A stretch of 64,000 nucleotides of DNA from an uncultured Bifidobacterium sp. (GTDB lineage: Bacteria > Actinomycetota > Actinomycetes > Actinomycetales > Bifidobacteriaceae). A model generated the notes under the pieces. That model was not told the DNA's origin, made no database searches, and saw only the letters and a list, made by a program, of their open reading frames with translations. A program made the translations under genes and the position numbers. Location: assembly GCF_945269915.1 (NCBI RefSeq), contig NZ_CALYOY010000001.1, forward strand, positions 62,001 to 126,000. Direction: 5' to 3'. Below are positions 1-10,511 of the stretch, piece after piece (position 1 is the stretch's first letter; every line of letters begins with the position of its first letter).

Positions 1-831
1 CTCGTAATCCTTGTGGAAGAACTGATCCTTGCCCAGCTTGACGATCTCCTCGTTGATGTAATCGAGGAGGGCCTTGTTGCCCTTCTGGACGGCCGGGGCG
101 ATGGTGGCCTCATCACCCAGCTTGGTGATGCCCACCGTAAAGCCCTTGTTGGCCTTGGCCCAGGCCAGGACCTCGGTGTTGTCGGTACTCAGCGCATCCC
201 CGCGGTGGTCCTGCAGGGCGCTGTAGGCATCGGCGTACTGGTCGTACTTCTGGAGCTTCACCTTGGGGTAGTTCTTCTCGAAGAAAGGCTCGGCGGTCGT
301 CCCCTTGGCGATGATCAGGTTCTTCCCCTCCAGGTCCTTGACATCCCTGATGGGTGCGGACTCAGGCGAGACCACACCCAGGAAGACCTTCATGTAGGGT
401 TTGGCGAAATCCACCTTCCGGGCCCGCTCGTCGGTGACCGTGAAATTGGCCAGGGTCACATCCACCTTGTTGCTGGACAGGACATCCACGCGGGCCGCCG
501 GGTCCACCGAGGTGTACTCGGGTTCGACACCCAGATCCTTGGCCAGACGCTCGGCCAGGACCACGTCGTACCCCTGGTACTTGCCATCCTTGTCCACATA
601 TCCGAAAGGCGCCTTGTCGGAGAAGACGGCAACCTTGAGCTTGCCCGACTTCTTGATGGCATCCAGGGAGCGGGCCGACTGGGAGGTTCCCGTCGACCTG
701 CCCTCGCTCCCCCTGTCGTCGCCGGGCGTGGATGCGGACGGACCGCAGGCCGCGACCGAGGCCATCATTACGATCGAGGCCCCGACCGCCACCGTCGCCC
801 GAACCAATCGGCTCAACACTTTTGCCGCCAT
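1..831 (-). CDS. Amino-acid ABC transporter substrate-binding lipoprotein (3' end outside window)
   Basis: The extracytoplasmic solute receptor of a polar amino-acid ABC transporter. Translation from the ATG at 831 gives a signal peptide with a lipobox ending in VAAC (Cys29), so the mature protein should be a lipoprotein. The body follows the SBP_bac_3 pattern: an early G-K-L-K-V-A-V-F strand, then APFGY, YQGYDVVLAERLA, and DVTLANFTVTDERA. The frame stays open to base 1, so 277 residues are seen and the C-terminus is missing. A Shine-Dalgarno-like GAGGG precedes the ATG. It follows the ATPase and two permeases on the same strand, as in Glu/Gln-type (GluABCD-like) systems. The substrate cannot be fixed from sequence; glutamate or glutamine is the family guess. 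Confidence 0.9.
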   Translation of the reverse strand, partial: MAAKVLSRLVRATVAVGASIVMMASVAACGPSASTPGDDRGSEGRSTGTSQSARSLDAIKKSGKLKVAVFSDKAPFGYVDKDGKYQGYDVVLAERLAKDLGVEPEYTSVDPAARVDVLSSNKVDVTLANFTVTDERARKVDFAKPYMKVFLGVVSPESAPIRDVKDLEGKNLIIAKGTTAEPFFEKNYPKVKLQKYDQYADAYSALQDHRGDALSTDNTEVLAWAKANKGFTVGITKLGDEATIAPAVQKGNKALLDYINEEIVKLGKDQFFHKDYE

Positions 832-907
832 AGTCCCTCTTTTCCTTGTTTTCCCTATTGGTTGTCCGCCCTCATGGACGGCTCCCGGGGTTGGTCCCCG
901 GAAAAAT

Positions 908-1894
908 CTATACATTTCCCTGACCCGCCTGATGGGCCTGTTCCCCGACCCCGTCTCCACGCCTGCGCTCGTAGGTGAAGGTGGAGAGGAACTGCCGGGC
1001 CCGCTCCGTGGCAGGGTCGGTGAAGAAGCGCTCGGGATCGTCGGATTCCTCGACAAGGCTCCCCCTGTCCAGGAGGACGATATGATCGGCGATCCCCCTG
1101 GCGAAGGCCATCTCATGGGTGACGATCATCATGGTCAACCCCTGGTCGGCCAGCTCAAGAATGACCTGGAGGACCTCACGGACCATCTCGGGATCCAGGG
1201 CAGCGGTCACCTCGTCGAAGAGCATGATCTCCGGGTGGAGGATCAGGGCACGGCAGATGGCCACACGCTGTCGCTGGCCTCCCGAAAGCTCGTTGGGCCA
1301 GGCATCCTTCCGGTCCGCGAGCCCCACCCGGTCCAGGAGCTCCAGGGCCTCCTTCCGGGCCTCGTCCCTGGACCGCTTCTGGACCAGGACCGGGGCCATG
1401 GTCACGTTGTCCAGGACGGTCTTGTTGGGAAAGAGGTCATAGCTCTGGAAGACCATGCCGATCCGGGTACGCAGGTCGGTGCTGCGGGTGCCGGAGACGC
1501 GGTTCCCCCTGGGTGCCCTGACCCCCTTGGAGGCATCGCCGGACTCAACGGTCCGCCCATCCAGGAGGATCCTGCCGCCCTGGATCGGCTCCAGGCCGGC
1601 AATGGTCCGCAACAGGGTGGACTTGCCCGAGCCGGAGGGGCCCAGGACCACGAAGACCTTCCCCTTGGGGATCCGGAAGGATATGTCGTTCAGGACCGGG
1701 ACATCTGCACCGGGGTACTGCTTGACCAGGTGTTCCACCTCCAGCACGGACCTCTGCCCGACCCCGGTCCGCCCCTCCGGGTCGGTGGTTCCGGATGATC
1801 GCAATGGTTCCATCGACCGGGCCGACCCTGTCGGGCCCAGGGTCCCGGCCGATTCCCGCCCGGCTTCCAGCCGGTTTTCCTGCCCATCAGTCAT
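908..1894 (-). CDS. Polar amino-acid ABC transporter ATP-binding protein
   Basis: The cytoplasmic ATPase that drives amino-acid import (328 aa). Walker A GPSGSGKST is at residues 85-93, the Q-loop Gln near 150, signature LSGGQ at 203-207, Walker B MLFDE at 224-228 and the switch His in VTHEM at 260. Two things are unlike the usual ~245-residue GlnQ family: a Gly/Arg/Glu-rich N-terminal extension of about 50 residues, and a roughly 20-residue insertion between the first sheet and the Q-loop (119-140). The start is preceded by GAGGTG and overlaps the permease stop by 8 nt, which suggests translational coupling. Removing the extension would leave a normal GlnQ-like protein, so an internal start cannot be excluded. 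Confidence 0.92.
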   Translation of the reverse strand: MTDGQENRLEAGRESAGTLGPTGSARSMEPLRSSGTTDPEGRTGVGQRSVLEVEHLVKQYPGADVPVLNDISFRIPKGKVFVVLGPSGSGKSTLLRTIAGLEPIQGGRILLDGRTVESGDASKGVRAPRGNRVSGTRSTDLRTRIGMVFQSYDLFPNKTVLDNVTMAPVLVQKRSRDEARKEALELLDRVGLADRKDAWPNELSGGQRQRVAICRALILHPEIMLFDEVTAALDPEMVREVLQVILELADQGLTMMIVTHEMAFARGIADHIVLLDRGSLVEESDDPERFFTDPATERARQFLSTFTYERRRGDGVGEQAHQAGQGNV

Positions 1895-2561
1895 GGGCCC
1901 ACCTCTTTTCCAGATGCCGCGCCACCAGGGAGAGGGGCCAGCAGATGAAGAAATACATGAAGAAGATCACCCCATATATCCACAGGGTGGCCTGGGGGTA
2001 TAGGAACCTGTTCGCATCGATGATCTGCTGCCCGACCTTGATCACCTCGATGACGCCCAGGAGGGCCGCCAGGGAGGTCGTCTTGACGATGCGGGTGGCC
2101 AGGTTGACGCTGGCCGGGAGCATCCGCCGGAAGGCCTGGGGCAGGATGATCCGCCGGAAGGTCTGCCAGGAATCGAGACCCAGCACGTAGGCCGACTCGT
2201 ACTGGCTGCGGGGGATGGACTCCAGTGCCCCCCGGACCAGGTCGCCCAGCTCGGCCCCTCCCCAGAGGACAAAGACCAGGACACAGGCCCCGGTGGCGTC
2301 CAGATTCCAATCGAAGGCCCGGGCGAAGCCATAGAAAGCGATGAACAGGAGGGCCAGCTGGGGCATGATCCGGATGAAGTCCAGGTAGACCCTCATGACC
2401 GCACGCACCAGCCCATTGCGGATGGTCATCAGCCAACCGACCAGGAGACCGACCGGAATCGAGAGGATGACCGAGATGCCCGCTATCCACACGGTCACCC
2501 AGAGACCCGAGAAGAGGCGTGGGAAGACACCGGGCTGAAGGAGGATCTCAACGCCGTGCAT
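1887..2561 (-). CDS. Amino-acid ABC transporter permease
   Basis: An integral membrane subunit of the polar amino-acid importer (224 aa). The His/Glu/Gln-type permease signature is clear: an N-terminal LWVTVWIAG helix, the segment YLDFIRIMPQLALLF, and the coupling-helix EAA-like region ESAYVLGLDSWQTFRRIILPQAF that docks on the ATPase. About five hydrophobic helices are visible. The ATG at 2561 has CGGAGG upstream and lies inside the end of the preceding permease gene (14-nt overlap). Its own stop overlaps the ATPase start. The two permeases presumably form a heterodimer, as in GluC/GluD. Confidence 0.9.
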   Translation of the reverse strand: MHGVEILLQPGVFPRLFSGLWVTVWIAGISVILSIPVGLLVGWLMTIRNGLVRAVMRVYLDFIRIMPQLALLFIAFYGFARAFDWNLDATGACVLVFVLWGGAELGDLVRGALESIPRSQYESAYVLGLDSWQTFRRIILPQAFRRMLPASVNLATRIVKTTSLAALLGVIEVIKVGQQIIDANRFLYPQATLWIYGVIFFMYFFICWPLSLVARHLEKRWAHD

Positions 2562-3201
2562 AGTCGAACCTCCGTTCCAGGACGGTACCGATAACCGATA
2601 TGGGCAGGAGGATGATCAGATAGGTGATGATCAGCAGGGCCAGTGACTCATAGGTGTCGTAGGAAATCCCCATCAGGTCCTTGGTCACGTACATGACATC
2701 GGCCAGGGCGATGGCCGAGACCACCGAGGACTCCTTGACCAGGAAGATCACATTGGCCACCACCCCGGGAATGGCGCTGCTCAGGGCCTGGGGAAGGATG
2801 ATGTGGGTCAGGGTCTGCCGGGGTGAGAACCCCAGGACCCTGGCCGACTCCCGCTGGATCCTGGGCACGGCTTCGAGCCCGCCCCTCATGGCCTCGGCCA
2901 TGTAGGAGCCCCCCAGAAAGGCCAGACCGACGACGGCACAGGTCTGGGCACTCCAACTGATCCCCAGCTTGGGCAGCCCGAAGTAGAGGAAATAGAGCTG
3001 AACCAGGAGGGGTGTATTGCGGGAGAGCTCGATGTAACCCCTGGTTACCGGGCTGAGGATGGGGACGTGTGAGACCTCCAGGGCGGCGCAGACCACGCCG
3101 ATCAGGATGGCGAAGACCACGCCGAAGAAGGAGATGAAGACGGTAACGTAGGCGGCGTTGACAAAGAAGTGCGCGTTCTGTGCCATAAAGGACCAGTTCA
3201 T
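2548..3201 (-). CDS. Amino-acid ABC transporter permease
   Basis: The partner membrane subunit (217 aa). It carries the family marks YIELSRNTPLLVQLYFLYFGLP, the EAMRGGLEAV segment, and an EAA loop ESARVLGFSPRQTLTHIILPQA. First of the four clear transporter genes in the transcript. The ATG at 3201 is preceded by a purine-rich GGGAGGTAGGGGT and overlaps, as ATGA, the end of a 28-codon reading frame (3198-3284) that has its own Shine-Dalgarno. That arrangement suggests the permease is translationally coupled to a short leader. Confidence 0.9.
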   Translation of the reverse strand: MNWSFMAQNAHFFVNAAYVTVFISFFGVVFAILIGVVCAALEVSHVPILSPVTRGYIELSRNTPLLVQLYFLYFGLPKLGISWSAQTCAVVGLAFLGGSYMAEAMRGGLEAVPRIQRESARVLGFSPRQTLTHIILPQALSSAIPGVVANVIFLVKESSVVSAIALADVMYVTKDLMGISYDTYESLALLIITYLIILLPISVIGTVLERRFDYARR

Positions 3202-3284
3202 ACCCCTACCTCCCCTCCGGTCGTCCCGACCCCCGCCGGAACCTGCCCGACGACGGCCGCCTCTCTCGTGTTCGATGAACTCAT
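3198..3284 (-). CDS. Possible 28-residue leader peptide ahead of the amino-acid transporter
   Basis: A short frame begins with ATG at 3284, 6 nt after an AGGAAG Shine-Dalgarno. It runs 28 codons to a TGA that overlaps the permease ATG (ATGA at 3198-3201). The peptide is rich in Gly, Val, Thr and Ser and has no recognisable domain. Good initiation signals and exact stop-start overlap are what a coupled leader would show, but a frame this short could arise by chance. No run of one amino acid suggests classical attenuation. Confidence 0.35.
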   Translation of the reverse strand: MSSSNTREAAVVGQVPAGVGTTGGEVGV

Positions 3285-3549
3285 GACGTTCTTCCTGGTT
3301 TCATTGCTTGGTGCCGATCTGTACGGAATACTGCCGGGACACCTTGCCCACAACCAGTCCCGGCTACCTGCACGAGCCCCCGTTTTCTGCCTTATTCCAA
3401 TACAGGCCCCGGCACTCTGGTGCCCATCCTAGGGGAAAACAGATTCCCCGTGCGCTTCTGGTTATATGAAAATCGAATATCCTGTTATCCGGACGACCGC
3501 CGACCATGGCCTGGCGTTGATGGATGGAGAAAAGGACGGGTATACAAAA
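3285..3549. other. Intergenic stretch upstream of the amino-acid transporter
   Basis: No convincing gene is seen. On the minus strand TATAAC (3466-3461) could be a -10 box, although no good -35 lies 17 nt upstream. Shortly after it comes a small hairpin, GGGGAA/TTCCCC (3432-3449), which would sit near the start of a long (about 170 nt) untranslated leader. Local A+T content around 3455-3490 is higher than in the flanking genes. Confidence 0.4.
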
Positions 3550-3580
3550 GGGCCCGGTTCATCTTTCATGAACCGGGCCC
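3550..3580 (-). terminator. Rho-independent terminator of nrdH
   Basis: A perfect 13-bp stem (GGGCCCGGTTCAT paired with ATGAACCGGGCCC) with a 5-nt loop. On the minus strand it is followed by TTTTGTATA. It starts 17 nt after the nrdH stop, so nrdH appears to be transcribed alone. Confidence 0.9.
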
Positions 3581-3596
3581 TTCCTCGTCCTGATGA

Positions 3597-3839
3597 TCAG
3601 GCGTAGACCTTGGCTGCCGCCGCTACCTTCTTGATCATGTCTGGACGATACCCGCTCCATGCATACTCATCGGTAACCACGATCGGGGTCTGCTTGAAGC
3701 CCTGGGCGATGAACTGGTCAACCAGCTCCTGATTCGCGGTCAGATCCACCTGGTCGAAGTCCAAGCCCTGCTTGGTCAACTGACGCTTGGTGGCATCACA
3801 CTGCGGACAGTGCGTCTTGGTATAGACCGTAATCGACAT
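3597..3839 (-). CDS. nrdH: NrdH-redoxin (glutaredoxin-like electron donor)
   Basis: A small thioredoxin-fold protein (80 aa) that reduces class Ib ribonucleotide reductase NrdEF. The active site is CPQC at residues 11-14, and the C-terminal WSGYRPD signature separates NrdH from glutaredoxins and thioredoxins. Length is normal for the family. The ATG at 3839 follows GAAGGCGATT. In many bacteria nrdH heads an nrdHIEF operon. Here it is followed directly by a strong terminator, so the reductase genes must lie elsewhere. Two NrdR-like boxes lie 140-190 bp upstream and suggest it is still controlled with the reductase. Confidence 0.93.
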   Translation of the reverse strand: MSITVYTKTHCPQCDATKRQLTKQGLDFDQVDLTANQELVDQFIAQGFKQTPIVVTDEYAWSGYRPDMIKKVAAAAKVYA

Positions 3840-3950
3840 AATCGCCTTCTCCGTTGCGTTAAGGTTCGAAATCCTCCGGTACTCGGAGAGTCGGCCAGGA
3901 TACCCTTCCCGCGAAATCCCGACCGGCCCTGAACCGGACCTGTTGATTGA

Positions 3951-3979
3951 ACACTACACACGTCGAGATGAAAGTACAA
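3951..3979 (-). promoter_or_regulatory. Putative nrdH promoter
   Basis: On the minus strand TTGTAC (3979-3974) and TAGTGT (3956-3951) are separated by 17 nt. The -35 abuts the NrdR-like boxes, so a bound repressor would block RNA polymerase. The -10 match is only moderate. Confidence 0.45.
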
Positions 3980-4026
3980 CACCATCAGTAGTGGCGTGTC
4001 ACCGAGCCAATCCCTATATCTAGTGG
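3979..4026 (-). promoter_or_regulatory. Tandem NrdR-like boxes upstream of nrdH
   Basis: Two 16-bp elements, CCACTAGATATAGGGA (4026-4011) and CCACTACTGATGGTGT (3994-3979), match the NrdR box ACACTATATATAGTGT at about 12 and 11 of 16 positions. They are exactly 16 bp apart. NrdR sites are known as pairs with 15-16 bp between them, so the spacing supports the call as much as the sequence does. Confidence 0.65.
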
Positions 4027-4083
4027 TATCAAGCCATTTCGAGGGCAGAAACTACATAAGTGTGACATCCATCTCATCCCCTC

Positions 4084-4095
4084 GGGGGGGGGGGG
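4084..4095. repeat. 12-nt G homopolymer just after nucS
   Basis: Twelve consecutive G on the plus strand (C12 on the transcribed strand), beginning 11 nt after the nucS stop codon. It is outside any confident coding sequence. Its exact length may be unstable or a sequencing artefact. Confidence 0.9.
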
Positions 4096-4106
4096 CTCGG
4101 CCACTG

Positions 4107-4916
4107 TCAGAAGAGGGTCAACTCGTCGCTCTCCACACCCTTCATCTCCTCGTAGTCCAATATCAGGCACTCGAACCCACGATCCTCGGCCAGGGTGCGG
4201 GCCTGGGGGGTTATGGACTGAGCCGCGAACATCCCCCGAACCGGAGCCAGGAGGGGGTCACGGTTCAGGAGTTTGCAGTAACGGGTGAGCTGTTCCACTC
4301 CGTCGATGCCGCCGTGCCTCTTGATTTCGATGGCCACATGCCTGCCCTCACCATCGACGGCCATGATGTCGACAGGGCCGATCGGGGTGGGGTATTCCCG
4401 CCTGACCAGCTTGGCCCCCTCACCGATCCGCTCGATCTGCTGGGCCAGGCAGAGCTGCAGGTGGGCCTCCACCCCGTCCTTGACCAGACCCGGATCGGTA
4501 CCCAGATCGAAAGTCTGGTCCGAATAGACCCGATAGAGCCGAATGGTCAGGACATCGCTGGACTTGGTGGCCGACACCCTGAGCACCTTGCAAACCGAAC
4601 CGGCCGGGTCTTCTTCCTGTTCCTCGGCGATCAGGTCTTCGGGGGCGGCCGACTCGGCCTGGCCCTCATCCATGTTCCCCAGGTCGGCCTGCCCGTCCAG
4701 GGCATCGGCGGTGCCGTCGCTGCCGGAATCTTCGGGGACGATTTCACGAATCGTGCAGGGGGCGCTCATCCAGTTCAGCGGCTTGTAGGACCCGAGTTCG
4801 GAGAAAATCAGACAACTCAGGTCGGCCTTGATCAGGATCACCCGCCTGGCAGGACCCAGGGAGGCGTTGAGACGTCCGGAGTATTCGGCCGAGCAGTCGG
4901 CAACAATGATTCGCAC
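4107..4916 (-). CDS. nucS: Mismatch-specific endonuclease NucS/EndoMS
   Basis: Actinobacterial mismatch-repair endonuclease that cuts both strands at mispairs in place of MutS/MutL (269 aa from GTG 4916). The N-terminal domain has the family segments GRLNASL and YKPLNWMS (45-51). The nuclease domain has GPVDIM (catalytic Asp183), the E-x-K motif at Glu197-Lys199, and GIDGVEQLTRYCKLLNRD. The C-terminus ends DELTLF, like the sliding-clamp motif known in EndoMS. Residues about 62-106 form an acidic, Ala/Gly-rich insertion absent from the usual ~225-residue protein. No Shine-Dalgarno precedes GTG; instead TATATT (4929-4924) ends 7 nt before it, which fits a leaderless mRNA. It lies just downstream of atpC, a common actinobacterial arrangement. 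Confidence 0.9.
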   Translation of the reverse strand: MRIIVADCSAEYSGRLNASLGPARRVILIKADLSCLIFSELGSYKPLNWMSAPCTIREIVPEDSGSDGTADALDGQADLGNMDEGQAESAAPEDLIAEEQEEDPAGSVCKVLRVSATKSSDVLTIRLYRVYSDQTFDLGTDPGLVKDGVEAHLQLCLAQQIERIGEGAKLVRREYPTPIGPVDIMAVDGEGRHVAIEIKRHGGIDGVEQLTRYCKLLNRDPLLAPVRGMFAAQSITPQARTLAEDRGFECLILDYEEMKGVESDELTLF

Positions 4917-5170
4917 GTGTGCCAATATATCAGCATGTCCGCATCTGGCCACCCCGACCGCATTGGCGCATGCCCTCAATCCGTCACAGTCCAATGTCTG
5001 ACGTCGATAGACCTGATAGGGGCCGTGGCAGGACCGGCACAGGGGCGGCACAATACGCGATGAGGGCCCGCGCCCCGCAAGGGGGCAGACCCTCATCAAA
5101 TCACAGCGGACAGGTCAACCCGTCCATGGGACCGTCTGCATGGGTCCGACACTGACAGGCTGACGAACAG

Positions 5171-5466
5171 TCAGCCCTGATTCCCGTCCTGACCGTCGCC
5201 CAAGTAGTGGACGACGGCCACGGTCAGCTTGTTGGTATCAAAGGAGGCGAAGCCATTGTCCACGTGGAAGCTCTGCTTTCCTCCGTCCAAGGCCTGAACC
5301 GAGACATCACCCTCCTTGAGGAGGGCCAGGACCGGCTCATGGTCGGGCATGATGCCCATGGACCCCATCGTGGCGGGCACGGTGACCGAACGGGCCTGGC
5401 CGGACCAGACGGGCTTGGCGGCCGAGACGATGGTGACCTGCATCGAGGTCTTTGCGGTTCCTGCCA

Positions 5467-5467
<1 letters not shown>
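5171..5467 (-). CDS. atpC: ATP synthase epsilon subunit
   Basis: The central-stalk subunit that couples rotation to catalysis and inhibits ATP hydrolysis (98 aa). Typical segments are MQVTIVSAAKPVWSGQA, the TMGSMGIMPDHEPVLALL turn and DGGKQSFHVDNGFASF. It is short because the C-terminal helical hairpin is reduced, as often in actinobacteria. The chosen ATG at 5467 shares one base with the atpD stop (TAATG), the sign of coupling. Last gene of the atp operon; a 7-bp hairpin, GGCTGAC/GTCAGCC, straddles its stop at 5158-5176, without a T-run. Confidence 0.92.
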
Positions 5468-7919
<2,452 letters not shown>

Positions 7920-7922
7920 CGT

Positions 7923-9581
7923 CTACCGCTTCCCGGCCTTTGCGTTCTTGCCCCCGTCGGCGACCAGTCTCTCCTGCTGGACCGTGACGGGCTTCTCCTC
8001 CTGCTGGTCGGCCTGACGGCCATCCAGGGTCTGCCCCTTGTGGGTCACGAAGGTCTTGGCGAAATCATCGACGGCCTTTTCCAGGGCCTGTTCCGTCTCG
8101 TCGGTGAAGTCCTCGGTCTCTCTGATGGTCTTGAGGATATCCGTGTTGTGGTCCAGGTAGTCCAGAAGTCCCGACTCGAAGGGAAGCACATCCTCCAGAT
8201 CCAGATCATCCAGCTTGCCGTGCGTACCGATCCAGACCGAGACCACCTGTTTCTCCATGGAGTAGGGGGTGAACTGCGGCTGTTTGAGCAGCTCGGTCAG
8301 CCTGGCACCACGGGTGAGCTGGGCCTTGGATGCCGCATCCAGATCCGAGGCGAACATGGCGAAGGACTGGAGGGAACGGTACTGGGCCAAGGATATCTTC
8401 AGGGTCGAGGAAACCTTCTTCAGGGCCTTGGTCTGGGCGGCACCACCGACTCGGGAGACGGAGATGCCCACATCCACAGCGGGTCGCTGGTTGGCGTTGA
8501 AGAGGTCGGACTGGAGGAAGATCTGGCCATCCGTGATCGAGATCACATTGGTGGGAATGTAGGCCGAAACATCATTGGCCTTGGTCTCGATAATCGGCAG
8601 ACCGGTCATGGAACCGCCCCCAAGATCATCGGAGAGCTTCGCACAGCGCTCCAGCAGACGCGAATGCAGGTAGAAGACATCCCCGGGATATGCCTCACGC
8701 CCCGGCGGACGACGCAGGAGGAGGGAAATCGACCTGTAGGCCTCGGCCTGCTTGCTCAGGTCATCGAAAACGATGAGGACGTGCTTGCCGCCGTACATCC
8801 AGTGCTGGCCGATGGCCGAACCCGTGTAGGGGGCAATGTACTTGAAACCGGCCGAGTCCGAGGCCGGGGAGGCCACGATGGTCGTGTACTCCATGGCTCC
8901 GGCCTCCTCCAGGGAGGAACGCACCGAAGCAATGGTGGTGCCTTTCTGACCGATGGCCACATAGATGCAACGGACCTGCTTCCTGGGGTCGCCGGACTCC
9001 CAGTTGCGCTTCTGGTTGATGATGGTGTCGATAGCGATGGCCGTCTTGCCGGTCTGCCTGTCACCGATGATCAACTGACGCTGCCCGCGCCCGATGGGGG
9101 TCATGGCATCGATGGCCTTGATACCGGTGGCCAGGGGTTCGTCGACGGGATGCCTGTGCATGACATCGGGCGCCTGGGCCTCCAGAATCCTACGGCTCTC
9201 GCTTTTGATCTCACCCAATCCGTCGATGGGCTCACCCAGCGGGTTCACGGTACGTCCCAGGTAGCCGTCACCGACGGGTACCGAAAGCACCTCCCCCGTC
9301 CTGTGGACCTCCTGGCCCTCTTCGACACCTGCGAAGTCGCCCAGGATGACCACGCCGATCTCTCGGGCATCCAGGTTGAAAGCCAGGCCCAGGGTGCCGT
9401 CCTCGAAAGTCAGCAGCTCGTTGGCCATGCAACCCGGCAGTCCCTCCACGTGCGCGATGCCATCACCGGCCGTCCGGACGTGACCCACCTCCTGGGTGGG
9501 TGTGTCCGTCGGCTTGTAGGACTCGACGAACTGGTCGAGCGCCTTGCGCACCACAGCGGGATCAATGGTCATTTCTGCCAT
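7923..9581 (-). CDS. atpA: ATP synthase alpha subunit
   Basis: Non-catalytic nucleotide-binding subunit of F1 (552 aa). Walker A GDRQTGKT lies at 173-180, and the alpha signatures [24 protein letters not shown] (written in the gene as [13 protein letters not shown] onward) and [17 protein letters not shown] are present. The start chosen is the ATG at 9581, which has AGGAG 5 nt upstream; an in-frame GTG two codons earlier sits directly on that Shine-Dalgarno. The C-terminus has an extra charged Gln/Glu/Lys tail of about 40 residues. Confidence 0.97.
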   Translation of the reverse strand: MAEMTIDPAVVRKALDQFVESYKPTDTPTQEVGHVRTAGDGIAHVEGLPGCMANELLTFEDGTLGLAFNLDAREIGVVILGDFAGVEEGQEVHRTGEVLSVPVGDGYLGRTVNPLGEPIDGLGEIKSESRRILEAQAPDVMHRHPVDEPLATGIKAIDAMTPIGRGQRQLIIGDRQTGKTAIAIDTIINQKRNWESGDPRKQVRCIYVAIGQKGTTIASVRSSLEEAGAMEYTTIVASPASDSAGFKYIAPYTGSAIGQHWMYGGKHVLIVFDDLSKQAEAYRSISLLLRRPPGREAYPGDVFYLHSRLLERCAKLSDDLGGGSMTGLPIIETKANDVSAYIPTNVISITDGQIFLQSDLFNANQRPAVDVGISVSRVGGAAQTKALKKVSSTLKISLAQYRSLQSFAMFASDLDAASKAQLTRGARLTELLKQPQFTPYSMEKQVVSVWIGTHGKLDDLDLEDVLPFESGLLDYLDHNTDILKTIRETEDFTDETEQALEKAVDDFAKTFVTHKGQTLDGRQADQQEEKPVTVQQERLVADGGKNAKAGKR

Positions 9582-9632
9582 GATCACTCCTTATTTTCTT
9601 TCTTGTTCAAGTCTGTCATAGTCATTCCCGCC

Positions 9633-10460
9633 TCAGCCCGCCGTGGCCATCAGCCGTTGCAGATGCTTCAGCTGGGTCACCACCGTGCCATCCGCGGAAA
9701 CGGACCCGTACTGGACCTTCATTCCGCCGAGGACCGAAGGATCCACAACCGAGTTGATATGAACCGCCTTGCCCAGCTTCCGGCCGTAAACCGCCTGGAT
9801 GTTGCTGGACTGCTCGTCGCTCATGGGAATCGCCGTGGTTACGGTGACCATGACCTGGTCCATATGCTCCGAGAACCTGTCCACCAGCCACATGACCGTA
9901 TCGGGGAAACGCCGTCCACGCAGGTCCTCCGTGGCATTCAGGGCCAGCTGCTCGGTGACCGGATGCAAGTGCTGTCCATCCAGCAGGGACTTCAGCAGGT
10001 TGACCCTGGCCTGGGGCTTGCTGTACTCATCCGAAAGGTGGAAGAGCACCAGGGGCATACCCAGGAGGGCGGAGTGAATCTGGGCCAACTCGCCAGCCAC
10101 CTGGTTGGTGATGCCCCGGGCGTCGGCGTAATAGGCCGTCGCATCCACGGACATATCCTCCGCAGCATTGGCGATGTGGGCGATTCTGCTCCACTGTAGG
10201 GCCGCCAGATCATGGAGGATATCCACGGTCAGTGGGTCGGCCCTGCCGCCAAGAATCAGGTCGATCACCTGCTGCTTGTCGTCGGCCGGACGGGAGGGGT
10301 CGGTCAGGGCCCGCTCCAATGTCTTGTTGGCATCCAGCAGATTGACGAAGGCGTAGAGCTCCGTGGCGACGCGGAGAGCATCCTTCCCCCTGCTCTTCAG
10401 CATGGGCGCGTACTTGTCGCGAATCTCCCTATCGGAGGCCAGTGAAGTCTCTCCTCGCAT
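9633..10460 (-). CDS. atpH: ATP synthase delta subunit
   Basis: Peripheral-stalk cap joining subunit b to the top of F1 (275 aa; the longer actinobacterial type compared with ~180 in E. coli). The C-terminal OSCP-like domain is recognisable: VTVTTAIPMSDEQSSNIQAVYGRKLGKAVHINSVVDPSVLGGMKV. The ATG at 10460 follows GGGAGGTGAG. It lies between atpF and atpA in the standard order. Confidence 0.93.
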   Translation of the reverse strand: MRGETSLASDREIRDKYAPMLKSRGKDALRVATELYAFVNLLDANKTLERALTDPSRPADDKQQVIDLILGGRADPLTVDILHDLAALQWSRIAHIANAAEDMSVDATAYYADARGITNQVAGELAQIHSALLGMPLVLFHLSDEYSKPQARVNLLKSLLDGQHLHPVTEQLALNATEDLRGRRFPDTVMWLVDRFSEHMDQVMVTVTTAIPMSDEQSSNIQAVYGRKLGKAVHINSVVDPSVLGGMKVQYGSVSADGTVVTQLKHLQRLMATAG

Positions 10461-10511
10461 CTCACCTCCCTGTCCGCTTGGACGATGATCCCGCAGTCTG
10501 CCTGTCGATCA

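Noticed and set aside
4917-5099. Upstream extension of nucS to 5099
   Set aside because: The added 61 residues are Cys/Arg/Pro-rich and unlike NucS, while GTG 4916 gives the family N-terminus with a -10 box 7 nt before it.
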